The notes: generated by a model from the letters alone, not told the origin. DNA of 10,720 bases from an uncultured Subdoligranulum sp. (GCF_937890665.1 NZ_CALADU010000311.1:1-10720), one strand, 5' to 3'. Counted from the first letter of the stretch, positions 1 to 8,317 are shown. Numbers and translations: made by a program.

Positions 1-1100
1 ACAGACGGGAAGCAGGCCGGGCGGTCATGGCGGGATTGATCATGCTGGGGACGTTGGCTGCGTTGCTGACCTTTGGCCTGGTGGCATTTGCAGAACCGCT
101 GGCTGCACTGCTTCACGCTCCGCCCGAAGCCATGGCGCATACGGTCGCCTATATTCGGATCTGCGGGCTTGGCATGATCTTTATTGTGGCTTATAACTTC
201 CTGGGGGCGGTGCTTCGGGGGGCTGGCGATGCCAAAACGCCCTTGTTTACGGTAGCGGTAGCCTGTGTGGTCAATATTGCGGGCGATTTGATCCTGGTAT
301 CCGGGTTCCATTTGGGGGCGGCAGGGGCGGCCCTGGCCACCGTGACGGCGCAGGCGGTCAGCGTGGTGCTCTGCCTGGTCATTCTGTGCCGCAGGCCGCT
401 GCCTTTTGAATTGCACAGGCGAACGGCACGTCCGCTTCGGCGTAAGGTCTTGCGGCAACTGCGCATCGGTGTGCCGGTGGCACTTCAGGAATTGCTGGTG
501 GGCAGTTCGTTCCTGGTGATCCAGACCCTTGTGAACGGTATGGGAACGACCGCTTCGGCGGGCGTCGGCGTGGGGGAAAAAGTTTGTGTATTCATTATGC
601 TGGTGCCTTCGGCATATACGCAATCCATGTCGGCTTTTGTGGCGCAGAATCGCGGCGCCGGTCACGCAGACCGGGCACAGCAGGCGTTGCGCTGCGGTAT
701 TTTGTCCTCACTGGTCGTAGGGGCGGCAATGGGGGCATTGGCATTTTGGCACGGGGACTGGCTGGCGTCTTTTTTTGCCAGGGACCCGGCGGTTATCACG
801 GCGGCAAGGCAGTATCTGCAGGCGTATGCCATCGACTGCCTTCTGACACCGCTTTTGTTCTGCTTTACCGGCTATTTTAACGGCTGTGAAAAAACGCTTT
901 TTGTTATGGTACAGGGAATCGTTGGCGCCTTCTGCGTGCGAATCCCCGTGGCATGGGCAATGAGCCTTCTGCCCGGAACAAACCTATTCCTGATCGGTTT
1001 GGGGACCCCGGCATCCTCTTTGATTCAGGACCTGCTTTGCATCGGATATTTTATGCTTTTGCGCCACAAAGAAAAAGCAGAACTGCCGCGGCTTCGGTAG
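1..1100 (+). CDS. MATE-family multidrug/Na+ efflux transporter, 5'-truncated by the window edge
   Basis: Integral membrane antiporter of the MATE family, which exports organic cations or drugs in exchange for Na+ or H+. The reading frame is open from nt 3, and the residues before the first Met (RREAGRAV, then MAGLIM) read as the conserved loop after the QN-G-AG-R motif of the first half. The gene therefore starts upstream, and about 90 residues of a usual ~450 are missing. The visible 365 residues are a chain of hydrophobic helices. The second repeat begins near nt 460 with an IGVPVALQELL-type helix, followed by SAFVAQNRGAGHADRAQQAL (about nt 630-690), the second-half QN-GAG signature of MATE proteins. 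The C-terminus (LLRHKEKAELPRLR) is a short basic cytoplasmic tail. The gene is followed directly by a hairpin, so it ends its own transcript. Substrate cannot be told. No link to the lyase next door is evident. Confidence 0.9.
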   Translation, partial: RREAGRAVMAGLIMLGTLAALLTFGLVAFAEPLAALLHAPPEAMAHTVAYIRICGLGMIFIVAYNFLGAVLRGAGDAKTPLFTVAVACVVNIAGDLILVSGFHLGAAGAALATVTAQAVSVVLCLVILCRRPLPFELHRRTARPLRRKVLRQLRIGVPVALQELLVGSSFLVIQTLVNGMGTTASAGVGVGEKVCVFIMLVPSAYTQSMSAFVAQNRGAGHADRAQQALRCGILSSLVVGAAMGALAFWHGDWLASFFARDPAVITAARQYLQAYAIDCLLTPLLFCFTGYFNGCEKTLFVMVQGIVGAFCVRIPVAWAMSLLPGTNLFLIGLGTPASSLIQDLLCIGYFMLLRHKEKAELPRLR

Positions 1101-1131
1101 ACTTTGCGGAAATCGGGCGTTTACTTGAATA

Positions 1132-1164
1132 GGGCGGCGGCTGGATATAAAACAGCCGCCGCCC
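1132..1164 (+). terminator. Hairpin terminator after the MATE gene
   Basis: A perfect 12-bp stem, GGGCGGCGGCTG (1132-1143) pairing with CAGCCGCCGCCC (1153-1164), encloses a 9-nt A/T-rich loop. It lies 32 nt after the MATE stop codon. The run after the stem (TTGACTT) is only partly T-rich, so it is a good hairpin with a weak U-tract. Confidence 0.7.
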
Positions 1165-1224
1165 TTGACTTATGTGCGAAATTCCGAAAGCCAAAAAGCA
1201 CCCACAAATGACAAGTTCTGACGA

Positions 1225-1254
1225 TATACACTGGATGCCGCCTTTTCTTATAAT
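1225..1254 (+). promoter_or_regulatory. Probable promoter of the double-lyase gene
   Basis: A perfect -10 box TATAAT lies at 1249-1254. TATACA at 1225-1230 matches the -35 consensus at 4 of 6 positions, with an 18-bp spacer. Transcription would start near 1261, leaving a leader of about 57 nt before the chosen start codon. The box sits in the only A/T-rich part of the gap between the MATE gene and the lyase. No clear operator repeat was seen, and the TTTGTA half-sites of the AraC control region are not obviously repeated here. Confidence 0.6.
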
Positions 1255-1301
1255 AAAGATGTGTGATCGCCAATGGTTTTGCTATGGGCGAAATATCAAA
1301 G

Positions 1302-1311
1302 AAAAGGTAGG
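1302..1311 (+). promoter_or_regulatory. Ribosome binding site that fixes the lyase start at 1318
   Basis: AAAAGGTAGG lies 6 nt before the ATG at 1318. The protein from this ATG begins with a textbook signal peptide. The upstream in-frame ATG at 1273 has no Shine-Dalgarno and would add 15 residues in front of it, so 1318 is preferred. Confidence 0.7.
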
Positions 1312-1317
1312 AATCGT

Positions 1318-4300
1318 ATGAAAGCAAGTTGGAAAGCGCGCTGCTGCTGCCTTGCAATCGCAATGGCATTGGCGGCGGGACAGAGCTTGCCGGTCTATGC
1401 GGCCGGGCAGGCGCTGCCAACGACGGAAGTGGTCCAGCCGGAGGAGGAAGAAGCCGCATCTTCTTCAGCGCCCGAGGCGACTGCCCCGCCTGAGGAACCT
1501 GCGGAGGATGGAACAGACGAAAATACCCCCCCCCCGTACACTGAGGGCGAGGCGGAGACTGATCCTGCTTCGGAACCGACGGAAGCACCTGCGGAAGAAC
1601 CTGGCGAGGAGCCCGGCGAAAGCACGGCGGCGGAACCGCAGGAGCCTGCGGAGGAAGAATCCCCGGTACAGGAACCTGCGGAAGAACCGCAGGCGCCGGA
1701 AAACGCCGAATCTGAGGAGGAAGTTGCCGAACCCGCCGCCCCGGAAAACCCTGCATCCGAGGCCCCGGCGGAGCAACCGGCGGCGTCTGCTGGCGAAACG
1801 CTGTCGTTGGAAGGGGCGCGCACAGAGCCTTCTGCCAACGCGGTTTGGTCCGATGACTTTTCGCAGACGGCTGAACCCGCCGATGAAGAAGTCGGAAATA
1901 CGTGGAAAAATGGCGTGGTCCCGGCCAACTGGAACGATGTGTGGCTGGATCCTGCTCCGACGGATCCTACCACGACCTACTGGGAAGTAGTCGAAGATGA
2001 AGCCCTGGATGGCGGCAAGGGGATCCACCTGCATAGTGAGGACGCTGCTGCCCGCATGGATATTATCAGTGGTGTGTCCGGGTTGGACTACAGCAAGGAT
2101 TATGTGCTGCGCCTGCGGATCAAAACGGAGGATTTGAACAAGCTGAAGATTCGCGCCCAGGTGGGCGATAAAGGAAATATCGCCCTGCCGGAAGGAACGA
2201 TCCCCGGCGGCACGCAGGACTGGTATGACTTTGAAATGGATCTGGCCGATTTGCAGGAAGTGTATGACGCCAGCGACAAAGGCGATAAAACCAACGAAAA
2301 CGGTTATTTGAAACTGGAGATCTTCTCCGCTGCGGGCACTACGGGCGATATCTGGATCGACCGCGTAGAGATTGTTACCAAGAGCAGCGCCGAGGCGGAC
2401 AAGGGGGAAGTCCTGTGGTCCACGGGGTTTGACGAAGCGGTGCCCGCTACCGGGGATGCCGCCAAGTACTTTGTAGACGGGCAGGGACCCAAGGGCATGA
2501 TGGGCGCCTGGGTACCGGTCTCGCCGGATACGACTAAGTTCCAACTCAAGCTGGACAAAGAGACCCAAGTCAGCGGTACCTATTCTCTTTATGCTAAGAG
2601 CGATTACGAACCGGGTTCGGGTAGTGAACAGCGAGTCTTGCTGTATCCTGACGAGTTCCCGCACAATGCGGACTACACGCAGGATTATTTGCTTCGCGCT
2701 AAAATCAAGCTGCAAAATGTTGGTTGCAGCAGTTGGGGCGGGGCGGCGCTGCGAGTTGATCTTGCGAAAAGTTCCATTACATCTACTCCTGCACTGAAGG
2801 GAACATCGGATTGGCAGACTGTAGAACTGTATCTTTCGGCGGAAAATCTGCAGAAAACGGCAGAGTGCACCCAGGGACAACTTAGACCCGCTATTTCGTA
2901 TGAGAATTTCACCGGCGAGGTGTGGGTCGATGATATGGAACTCATCGCGCTGCCTTATACGCTGGAACTGGGACAGACCAGCCTGACGTTGACGCAGGGC
3001 GATACGCAGCAGCTTACGACCAACGCCCCGGATGGTGAGACCCTGACCTGGGCCAGTTCCGATGAGGCGGTAGCCACCGTCAGTGACGATGGTACGGTGA
3101 CGGCTGTCGGCCGGGGCGTGGCGACCATCACCGCCACAGCCCCCTCCGGCAGCAGCGCAAGCTGCACGGTCTCGGTCATTGACGCGGCCATGGAATCGGA
3201 GTTCGCAGCCATGCGCGATAAATGGGTCGAGCGCCTGACCGGCAACAGCTACTGGGCCGAGGATGCTACTTCGGAAGAATACAAAACCATTCTAGCGGGC
3301 TATGATGAGGCAGCCAAAACGGCACAAGACCATCTGGTGGATAACAGCGCGGATATGCTGTTTAATGACTTGAATCTTGACTTCGACAAGATTTATGGTT
3401 CTCCTTCCACAGACTCCAACGACAGTGTGGACTATTCCACGGCGATCAGCCGGATCCAGGATATGGCTCGCGCCTGGGCGGCAAAGGGCAGCCAGTATTA
3501 CCAGAATGAAGAACTGAAAGCCGACATCCTCTATGCCATGGAGTGGGCCTACGCCCACTTCTATAACGAGAAATTGGATAACAAGGCCATGTTCGGCAAC
3601 TGGTATCACTGGTGGATCGGGATCCCCCAGAATCTGGCGGGGGCCGTCATCCTGATGCATGACGCAATGTCCCCCGAACTGCTTCAGAAGGAAGCTGCTG
3701 CGCTGCAGCACTTCAACGAGGACCCCGCCTGGGTCTACAAAGTCAAGGGCGCGGCCGGCAAGATGGATATGACCGGCGGTAACCTGGCGGATACCAGCCT
3801 GGCTTCGCTGCTGCGCGGCGCGGCCTGCAGCGACCAGACGGCTGTGATCAACGGTACCAAATACTTTGACCAGATCGTGAAGGTCGTCACCAGTGGTGAG
3901 GGCATCTATGCCGATGGCTCCTTCATCCAGCACACCAACTTGGCCTATACCGGCGGTTACGGCGCTACGCTGCTCAACGGTGTGGAAAAACTGGTCTATC
4001 TGACGGCTGGCTCCGGCTGGAGCATCAACGCGGACCAGCTCGGTGTGGTGTATGACTGGATCTGGAACGGCATCCGCCCGTTGTACGCCAATGGCGCCAT
4101 GTTCGATATGGTCAACGGCCGCGGTGTGGCGCGTCCCTCCAGCAGCGACCTGAAAACCGGCCGCGGCATTCTGGCGGCGGTGACCCTTCTGGCCGAAAGC
4201 GCCCCTGCGGATCGCAAGGCTGACTTGCAGGGCTTTGCCAAGGCCCAACTGCAGGCAGGCGCCGAGGCTATGGGCGAAAGCGAATACTACAGCGGCATGA

Positions 4301-7300
4301 ACGCAGCCGCTATGATGAGTGCTTTGGCCCTGGTGAATGATGAGACCATCCAGGCGGTGCCCAACACCGGCTATGCCAAGGTCTTTGGCAGTATGGACAA
4401 GGCCGTGGCCCACAGCGATACGTTCAGCTTTGGCATCAGCTACGCATCCGGCCGTACCGGCCGTATGGAATTCGGCAATGAAGAAAACAAGACCGGCTGG
4501 CACCAGAGCGACGGCGCCACCTATCTGTACAATGGCGATCCCGACCAGTATGCGGACAACTACTGGAACACCGTCGACCCCCAGCGGCTGGCGGGCATCA
4601 CCACCGACCACAGTAGTTGGGAGCTGAAAGCCTGGGGCAACTATGTTGGTAACGCCAACTTCAACGGTGGTACGGCCGTTGGCCCTTATGCCAGCGTAGC
4701 CATGAACTTCAAAAACTACAGCACCTCCGATAACCCGGACCTGACCGCCCGCAAGGCATGGTTCGTCTTTGACGACGAGATCGTGGCGCTGGGCGCAGGC
4801 ATCACCGGCATCGACCCCGAACGCACCACCGAGACTATTGTGGAAAACAAGAAGATCAACGGCGACAACAAGCTGGTGGTAGACGGGCAGGAGACGGCCC
4901 CTGAACTGGGCGATCAAGAAAAACTGACCGACGTGCAGTGGGCCTGGCTGGCGGGTAATACCGACAAGGACGCTGTGGGTTACTACTTCCCCGAGGGCAG
5001 CGACGTGAACGTCCTGCGTGAGAGCCGCACCGGCAAGTGGACCGATGTGAACGGCAGCAACGGTGTCAGTGAGGAACCCGTTACCCGCAATTACCTGAGC
5101 CTGGCGATCCCCCATGGGGAGAACGTAAACAACAATGACACGCTCTCCTCCTTCAAGAATGAATATTATGATTATGTGCTGCTGCCCGGCAAGACCCAGG
5201 AACAGGTGGCAGCCTACGCCGAGGACCCGGATATCGAAGTGCTCAGTAACAGCACCATGGCCCAGGTCGTGCGCGACAACAGCGCCAACGTCACCGGCTA
5301 CATCTTCTGGGGCGACCAGGGCAGCAAAGCGATTCGCGTGGGGGATGTGAGCGCCGTCAAGGGCTCGGTCACCATCGTCAAGGACCCCGCTACCCACACC
5401 ATGACCGTGGGCATGGCCGACGTGCATCAGAACAACGACAGCCTTACCTTCCGTGTGTATGGCAATGATCTGGAAGTGGTGCGCTGTGATGACGGCGTGA
5501 CGGCTGAGACCGATAAATACGGCGTGGTGTTCACCGTCGATACGGCGGACGCCAAGGGCAAGACCTTTACGGCGGAAGTGAAGTACCGCGACCTGACCGA
5601 CAGCGAAAAGACCGAGATGGCCGGCATGCGCCAAAATTATGCCGACAGCCAGACCGGCAACAACATGACCGACAAGACCGATCCCCAGTACCGGGCCGTG
5701 ATGGACCGTTATGCGGAGGAAGCCAAGACGGCGCTGGATCACCTGAACCGCAGCGCCAAGCCCGGCGAGAACCTCTTTGACGACATCGACGTGCAGTTGG
5801 ACTGGGCAAATAAAGGCGGCAACAATACCGACGGCAGCGCCAACCTGACCAGCACAGTCAGCCGTATCCAGTCGCTGGCGCTGGCCTATACCTCCGAGGG
5901 CTGCACCGATTACTACCATAACGAGGACCTGAAAGAGGATATCCTCTTCTGCCTGGATTATCTGCGGACGGGCTTCCCCAACTTCCTGAACTACCATGAC
6001 AAGATCTTTGCCAACTGGTGGGACTGGACCATCGGTATGCCCAAGGCGCTGTCCAGCGTCGGCGTGCTGATGTATGACGAACTGCCGGAGGAAGACCGTG
6101 ACTGGCTGTACAACACCCTGCGCCTGCTGGTGCCGGATTCCAGCTTCTACTGGGGCCGCAGCGGTACCGGCAAGGGCACGATCTATGAGTCTACGGGTGC
6201 CAACCAGGCTGAACAGGGCATGGTCATGGCGCTTGCAGGCCTGATCGGCGGCGACCCGGCCTGCCTGTTCAACGCTTCGGATACGCTGGCCGAAAGCATG
6301 AAGTACGTCACCAGCGGCGACGGCTTCTATGAGGATGGCTCCTACAAGCAGCACGGCAACTTTGCCTACACCGGCAGCTACGGCGTCGAAATGCTGCGCG
6401 GCGTCACCCAGATCGCTTCGATCACCAACAATACGACCTGGGCCTGCACCGATGCAGACCCCAACATCATTTACGAGTGGATCCTGAACTCGTTCCGCCC
6501 GCTGTATGCCGACGGCGGCATCATGGATATGGTACAGGGCCGCAGTGTGTCGCGCTACAACCGCAGCACCATCACCACCGGCCGCTATGCGATGGACGCC
6601 ATTCTGACGCTGATCGCCAATGCGCCGGAGGAATACCGCGATGAGCTGTACTCCTTTGCCAAGACCCAGGTCAAACTGGGCATTGCGTATGATCCCGACA
6701 GTTACTACGCCAAGCTGCGCTTCTCCTCGCTGATCATGGCGAAGAACCTGCTGGCCGACGACAGCATTCCGCTGGACACCGAACTTTATACCAAGGTCTA
6801 CGGTATGATGGACAAGGCGGTTGTGCATGCGCGCAACTTTGCGCTGGCGATCAGTATGTTCTCCAGCCGCAACGGCGCTACCGAGAGCATCAACAATGAG
6901 AATCTGAAGGGCTGGTACCAGAGCGACGGCACGCTGGCGCTGCACAACGGCGATCAGGCGCAGTACGATAAGGGCTACTGGGCTACGGTGGACCCGCTGC
7001 GTCTGGCAGGCATCACCACCAACCATGTGACCAAGCCGATGTCGGAGTCCAATATCAAGACCAATGACCGCGACTGGGTCGGCGGTTCTACGGTGCCGGG
7101 CAGCAACTATGCCTCCATCGGCATGGACTTTGCTTCCAACTACTCGGATCTGGAAGCGAAGAAATCCTGGTTCGCGCTGGGCGAACAGATCGTGGCGCTG
7201 GGCGCCGGTATCACCACCACCGAGGGCGATGAGACCGAGACCATCGTCGAAAACCGCCGTCTGGACAACGAAAACACGCTGATCGTCAACGGCAGCCCGG

Positions 7301-8256
7301 CGGCCCAGACCAACGGGCAGAAGGAAACGGTGAACGCCAATTGGGCGTGGCTGTCTGCCAATCAGGCGGGAACGGCCATCGGCTATTACTTCCCCGAAAC
7401 GACTGCGCTCAACGTCCTGCGCGAGACCCGCACCGGCAAATGGAGCGATATAAACACCAACAGCTATCCCAAGGACGACGCGGCGGATCAGAATACCGTC
7501 ACCAACGACTTCATGAGTCTGGCCGTCAGCCATGGGCAGAACCCCACCGGCGGCAGCTACAGCTATGTGCTGCTGCCCGGCAAGACCCAGGATGAGATGG
7601 CGGCCTATGCCGAAAACAACAGCATCCGCGTGCTTGCAAATACCACGGACGTGCAGGCGGCGGCCGATACCGCGCTGGGCGTCTACGGGTTCAACTTCTG
7701 GAACGCAAGCGGTCTGGATCTGCCGGAAGGCTGCATGATGAACCATGTGGAAAGCGACAGCCCGGTTTCCCTGACGCTGTGGAATGAAAATGGCGACCTG
7801 CACATCGGCATTGCCGATCCGACCCAGAAGGGTGGCATCGTTACGGTCACCCTGCTGGGCGAAGGCCTGACGGTGGGCAATGCCCGCAGCGCCGGAACGG
7901 TCACGGCCGTGGAAGGCGGCATCCAGATCCAGGTCAACATGAGCGAACTGAACGGCGCGGCGCTGAACATCGACGCGACGGCTCCCGCTCTTGAACCGAA
8001 TCCCGAACCGCAGCCCGATCCGGGGGAAAAGCCCGGTCAGGGCGGCAGTTCTGCCCCGTCCGAGCCGCAGGGCCAGACGCCGGCCGATAACGCGGCGGCC
8101 GAGCCGGAGCAGCCGGAAGCCGCTGCTCCCGCTGGTCCGGCAGTACCCCAGACTTCGGACGACTTCCCGCTGACGGCGCTCGTCATGGCGCTGGCAGCCA
8201 ACGGCGCAGCCGCAGCCGGGATCACCCTGCTGCGCAAGAAGCATAGAAAAGAATAA
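1318..8256 (+). CDS. Giant cell-wall-anchored protein with two tandem polysaccharide lyase family 8 modules
   Basis: Secreted, surface-attached enzyme of 2312 residues. PL8 enzymes (hyaluronate, chondroitin AC and xanthan lyases) cut uronic-acid polysaccharides by beta-elimination, releasing unsaturated uronic-acid ends. Order of parts: signal peptide (1 to about 28, ending PVYA-AG); acidic Pro/Glu/Ala linker (about 35-172); two beta-rich carbohydrate-binding-like domains (about 176-355 and 365-545), each ending in IWIDRVEIV or VWVDDMELI; BIG2 Ig-like domain (about 549-621); PL8 module 1 (about 625-1420); PL8 module 2 (about 1426-2220); Pro/Glu linker; wall-sorting tail with VPQTSDD (from 2276), a hydrophobic helix and RKKHRKE. 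Catalytic residues are N822, H872, Y881, R935 in module 1 and N1629, H1679, Y1688, R1742 in module 2. The 50/9/54 spacing is that of pneumococcal hyaluronate lyase (N349, H399, Y408, R462). PL8 enzymes normally have one such module. The substrate is not proven: hyaluronan or chondroitin is most likely, a xanthan-type polymer is possible. Confidence 0.93.
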   Translation: MKASWKARCCCLAIAMALAAGQSLPVYAAGQALPTTEVVQPEEEEAASSSAPEATAPPEEPAEDGTDENTPPPYTEGEAETDPASEPTEAPAEEPGEEPGESTAAEPQEPAEEESPVQEPAEEPQAPENAESEEEVAEPAAPENPASEAPAEQPAASAGETLSLEGARTEPSANAVWSDDFSQTAEPADEEVGNTWKNGVVPANWNDVWLDPAPTDPTTTYWEVVEDEALDGGKGIHLHSEDAAARMDIISGVSGLDYSKDYVLRLRIKTEDLNKLKIRAQVGDKGNIALPEGTIPGGTQDWYDFEMDLADLQEVYDASDKGDKTNENGYLKLEIFSAAGTTGDIWIDRVEIVTKSSAEADKGEVLWSTGFDEAVPATGDAAKYFVDGQGPKGMMGAWVPVSPDTTKFQLKLDKETQVSGTYSLYAKSDYEPGSGSEQRVLLYPDEFPHNADYTQDYLLRAKIKLQNVGCSSWGGAALRVDLAKSSITSTPALKGTSDWQTVELYLSAENLQKTAECTQGQLRPAISYENFTGEVWVDDMELIALPYTLELGQTSLTLTQGDTQQLTTNAPDGETLTWASSDEAVATVSDDGTVTAVGRGVATITATAPSGSSASCTVSVIDAAMESEFAAMRDKWVERLTGNSYWAEDATSEEYKTILAGYDEAAKTAQDHLVDNSADMLFNDLNLDFDKIYGSPSTDSNDSVDYSTAISRIQDMARAWAAKGSQYYQNEELKADILYAMEWAYAHFYNEKLDNKAMFGNWYHWWIGIPQNLAGAVILMHDAMSPELLQKEAAALQHFNEDPAWVYKVKGAAGKMDMTGGNLADTSLASLLRGAACSDQTAVINGTKYFDQIVKVVTSGEGIYADGSFIQHTNLAYTGGYGATLLNGVEKLVYLTAGSGWSINADQLGVVYDWIWNGIRPLYANGAMFDMVNGRGVARPSSSDLKTGRGILAAVTLLAESAPADRKADLQGFAKAQLQAGAEAMGESEYYSGMNAAAMMSALALVNDETIQAVPNTGYAKVFGSMDKAVAHSDTFSFGISYASGRTGRMEFGNEENKTGWHQSDGATYLYNGDPDQYADNYWNTVDPQRLAGITTDHSSWELKAWGNYVGNANFNGGTAVGPYASVAMNFKNYSTSDNPDLTARKAWFVFDDEIVALGAGITGIDPERTTETIVENKKINGDNKLVVDGQETAPELGDQEKLTDVQWAWLAGNTDKDAVGYYFPEGSDVNVLRESRTGKWTDVNGSNGVSEEPVTRNYLSLAIPHGENVNNNDTLSSFKNEYYDYVLLPGKTQEQVAAYAEDPDIEVLSNSTMAQVVRDNSANVTGYIFWGDQGSKAIRVGDVSAVKGSVTIVKDPATHTMTVGMADVHQNNDSLTFRVYGNDLEVVRCDDGVTAETDKYGVVFTVDTADAKGKTFTAEVKYRDLTDSEKTEMAGMRQNYADSQTGNNMTDKTDPQYRAVMDRYAEEAKTALDHLNRSAKPGENLFDDIDVQLDWANKGGNNTDGSANLTSTVSRIQSLALAYTSEGCTDYYHNEDLKEDILFCLDYLRTGFPNFLNYHDKIFANWWDWTIGMPKALSSVGVLMYDELPEEDRDWLYNTLRLLVPDSSFYWGRSGTGKGTIYESTGANQAEQGMVMALAGLIGGDPACLFNASDTLAESMKYVTSGDGFYEDGSYKQHGNFAYTGSYGVEMLRGVTQIASITNNTTWACTDADPNIIYEWILNSFRPLYADGGIMDMVQGRSVSRYNRSTITTGRYAMDAILTLIANAPEEYRDELYSFAKTQVKLGIAYDPDSYYAKLRFSSLIMAKNLLADDSIPLDTELYTKVYGMMDKAVVHARNFALAISMFSSRNGATESINNENLKGWYQSDGTLALHNGDQAQYDKGYWATVDPLRLAGITTNHVTKPMSESNIKTNDRDWVGGSTVPGSNYASIGMDFASNYSDLEAKKSWFALGEQIVALGAGITTTEGDETETIVENRRLDNENTLIVNGSPAAQTNGQKETVNANWAWLSANQAGTAIGYYFPETTALNVLRETRTGKWSDINTNSYPKDDAADQNTVTNDFMSLAVSHGQNPTGGSYSYVLLPGKTQDEMAAYAENNSIRVLANTTDVQAAADTALGVYGFNFWNASGLDLPEGCMMNHVESDSPVSLTLWNENGDLHIGIADPTQKGGIVTVTLLGEGLTVGNARSAGTVTAVEGGIQIQVNMSELNGAALNIDATAPALEPNPEPQPDPGEKPGQGGSSAPSEPQGQTPADNAAAEPEQPEAAAPAGPAVPQTSDDFPLTALVMALAANGAAAAGITLLRKKHRKE
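1447..1830 (+). repeat. Low-complexity Pro/Glu/Ala linker with in-frame direct repeats
   Basis: This stretch encodes a strongly acidic linker made mostly of Glu, Pro and Ala, probably a flexible spacer between signal peptide and first folded domain. The 11-mer CCTGCGGARGA occurs at 1498, 1588, 1645 and 1675. The steps are 90, 57 and 30 nt, all multiples of three, so recombination between copies would change linker length without breaking the frame. The antisense frames are also open here because of the repeated G/C-rich codons. Confidence 0.75.
1526..1535 (+). repeat. C10 homopolymer inside the lyase reading frame
   Basis: Ten consecutive C residues encode part of T70-P71-P72-P73 in the linker. 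Other prolines nearby use mixed CCG, CCT and CCC codons, so the pure run is not forced by the protein sequence. Gain of one C would bring TGA at 1542-1544 into frame. Loss of one C would shift reading to a frame that stops at 1988-1990. Both stop before the catalytic modules. Confidence 0.85.
3190..5590 (+). other. PL8 lyase module 1 within the giant protein
   Basis: Residues about 625-1420. The alpha-toroid half (about 625-1015) carries the aromatic-patch segment NWYHWWIGIP (from residue 761), TGGN (N822), QHTNLAYTGGYG (H872, Y881) and NGRGVAR (R935, R939). The beta-sandwich half starts near residue 1019 with a MDKAVAH...GWHQSDG segment typical of the PL8 central domain. Compared with the usual NWWDW, the second Trp of the patch is Tyr and the Asp is His, which may alter substrate binding. 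Confidence 0.88.
5594..7980 (+). other. PL8 lyase module 2 within the giant protein
   Basis: Residues about 1426-2220. It has the canonical aromatic patch NWWDWTIGMP (from residue 1566), TGAN (N1629), QHGNFAYTGSYG (H1679, Y1688) and QGRSVSR (R1742, R1746). The beta half starts near residue 1824 with MDKAVVH and ENLKGWYQSDG. All four catalytic residues lie exactly 807 residues after those of module 1, as expected of an internal duplication. The two modules are clearly diverged in sequence but share short nucleotide blocks, such as an identical 29-nt block at 5173-5201 and 7564-7592. Confidence 0.9.
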
Positions 8257-8276
8257 ACTGCGCTGAAGAAACACGA

Positions 8277-8317
8277 GGGCGGCGCCCCGCTTATGCGGGG
8301 CGCCGCCCTGGCTTTTT
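8277..8317 (+). terminator. Strong terminator of the lyase gene, probably bidirectional
   Basis: A perfect 14-bp G/C stem (8277-8290 with 8295-8308) with a TTAT loop is followed by TGGC and TTTTT. It lies 20 nt after the lyase stop codon. Read from the minus strand the same stem follows the convergent AraC gene, with a poorer T-rich tail (TCGTGTTTCTT). The 66 nt from here to the AraC stop codon are A-rich and hold no gene. Confidence 0.9.

Noticed and set aside
1273..1317. Earlier in-frame ATG for the lyase gene
   Set aside because: It would put 15 residues before the signal peptide and has no Shine-Dalgarno; the ATG at 1318 has one at proper spacing.
1121..2880. Several antisense and shifted open frames over the N-terminal linker (1121-1756, 1352-1990, 1465-2880)
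   Set aside because: They are by-products of the repetitive G/C-rich Glu/Pro/Ala codons; their translations are Arg- or Ser-rich low-complexity strings without start signals.
3292..8274. Very long open frame (1660 codons) antisense to the lyase gene
   Set aside because: The sense strand shows clear PL8 motifs with correct catalytic spacing. The antisense protein is a His/Arg/Gly-rich string with no family likeness, explained by GC-rich codon bias that avoids stops on the other strand.
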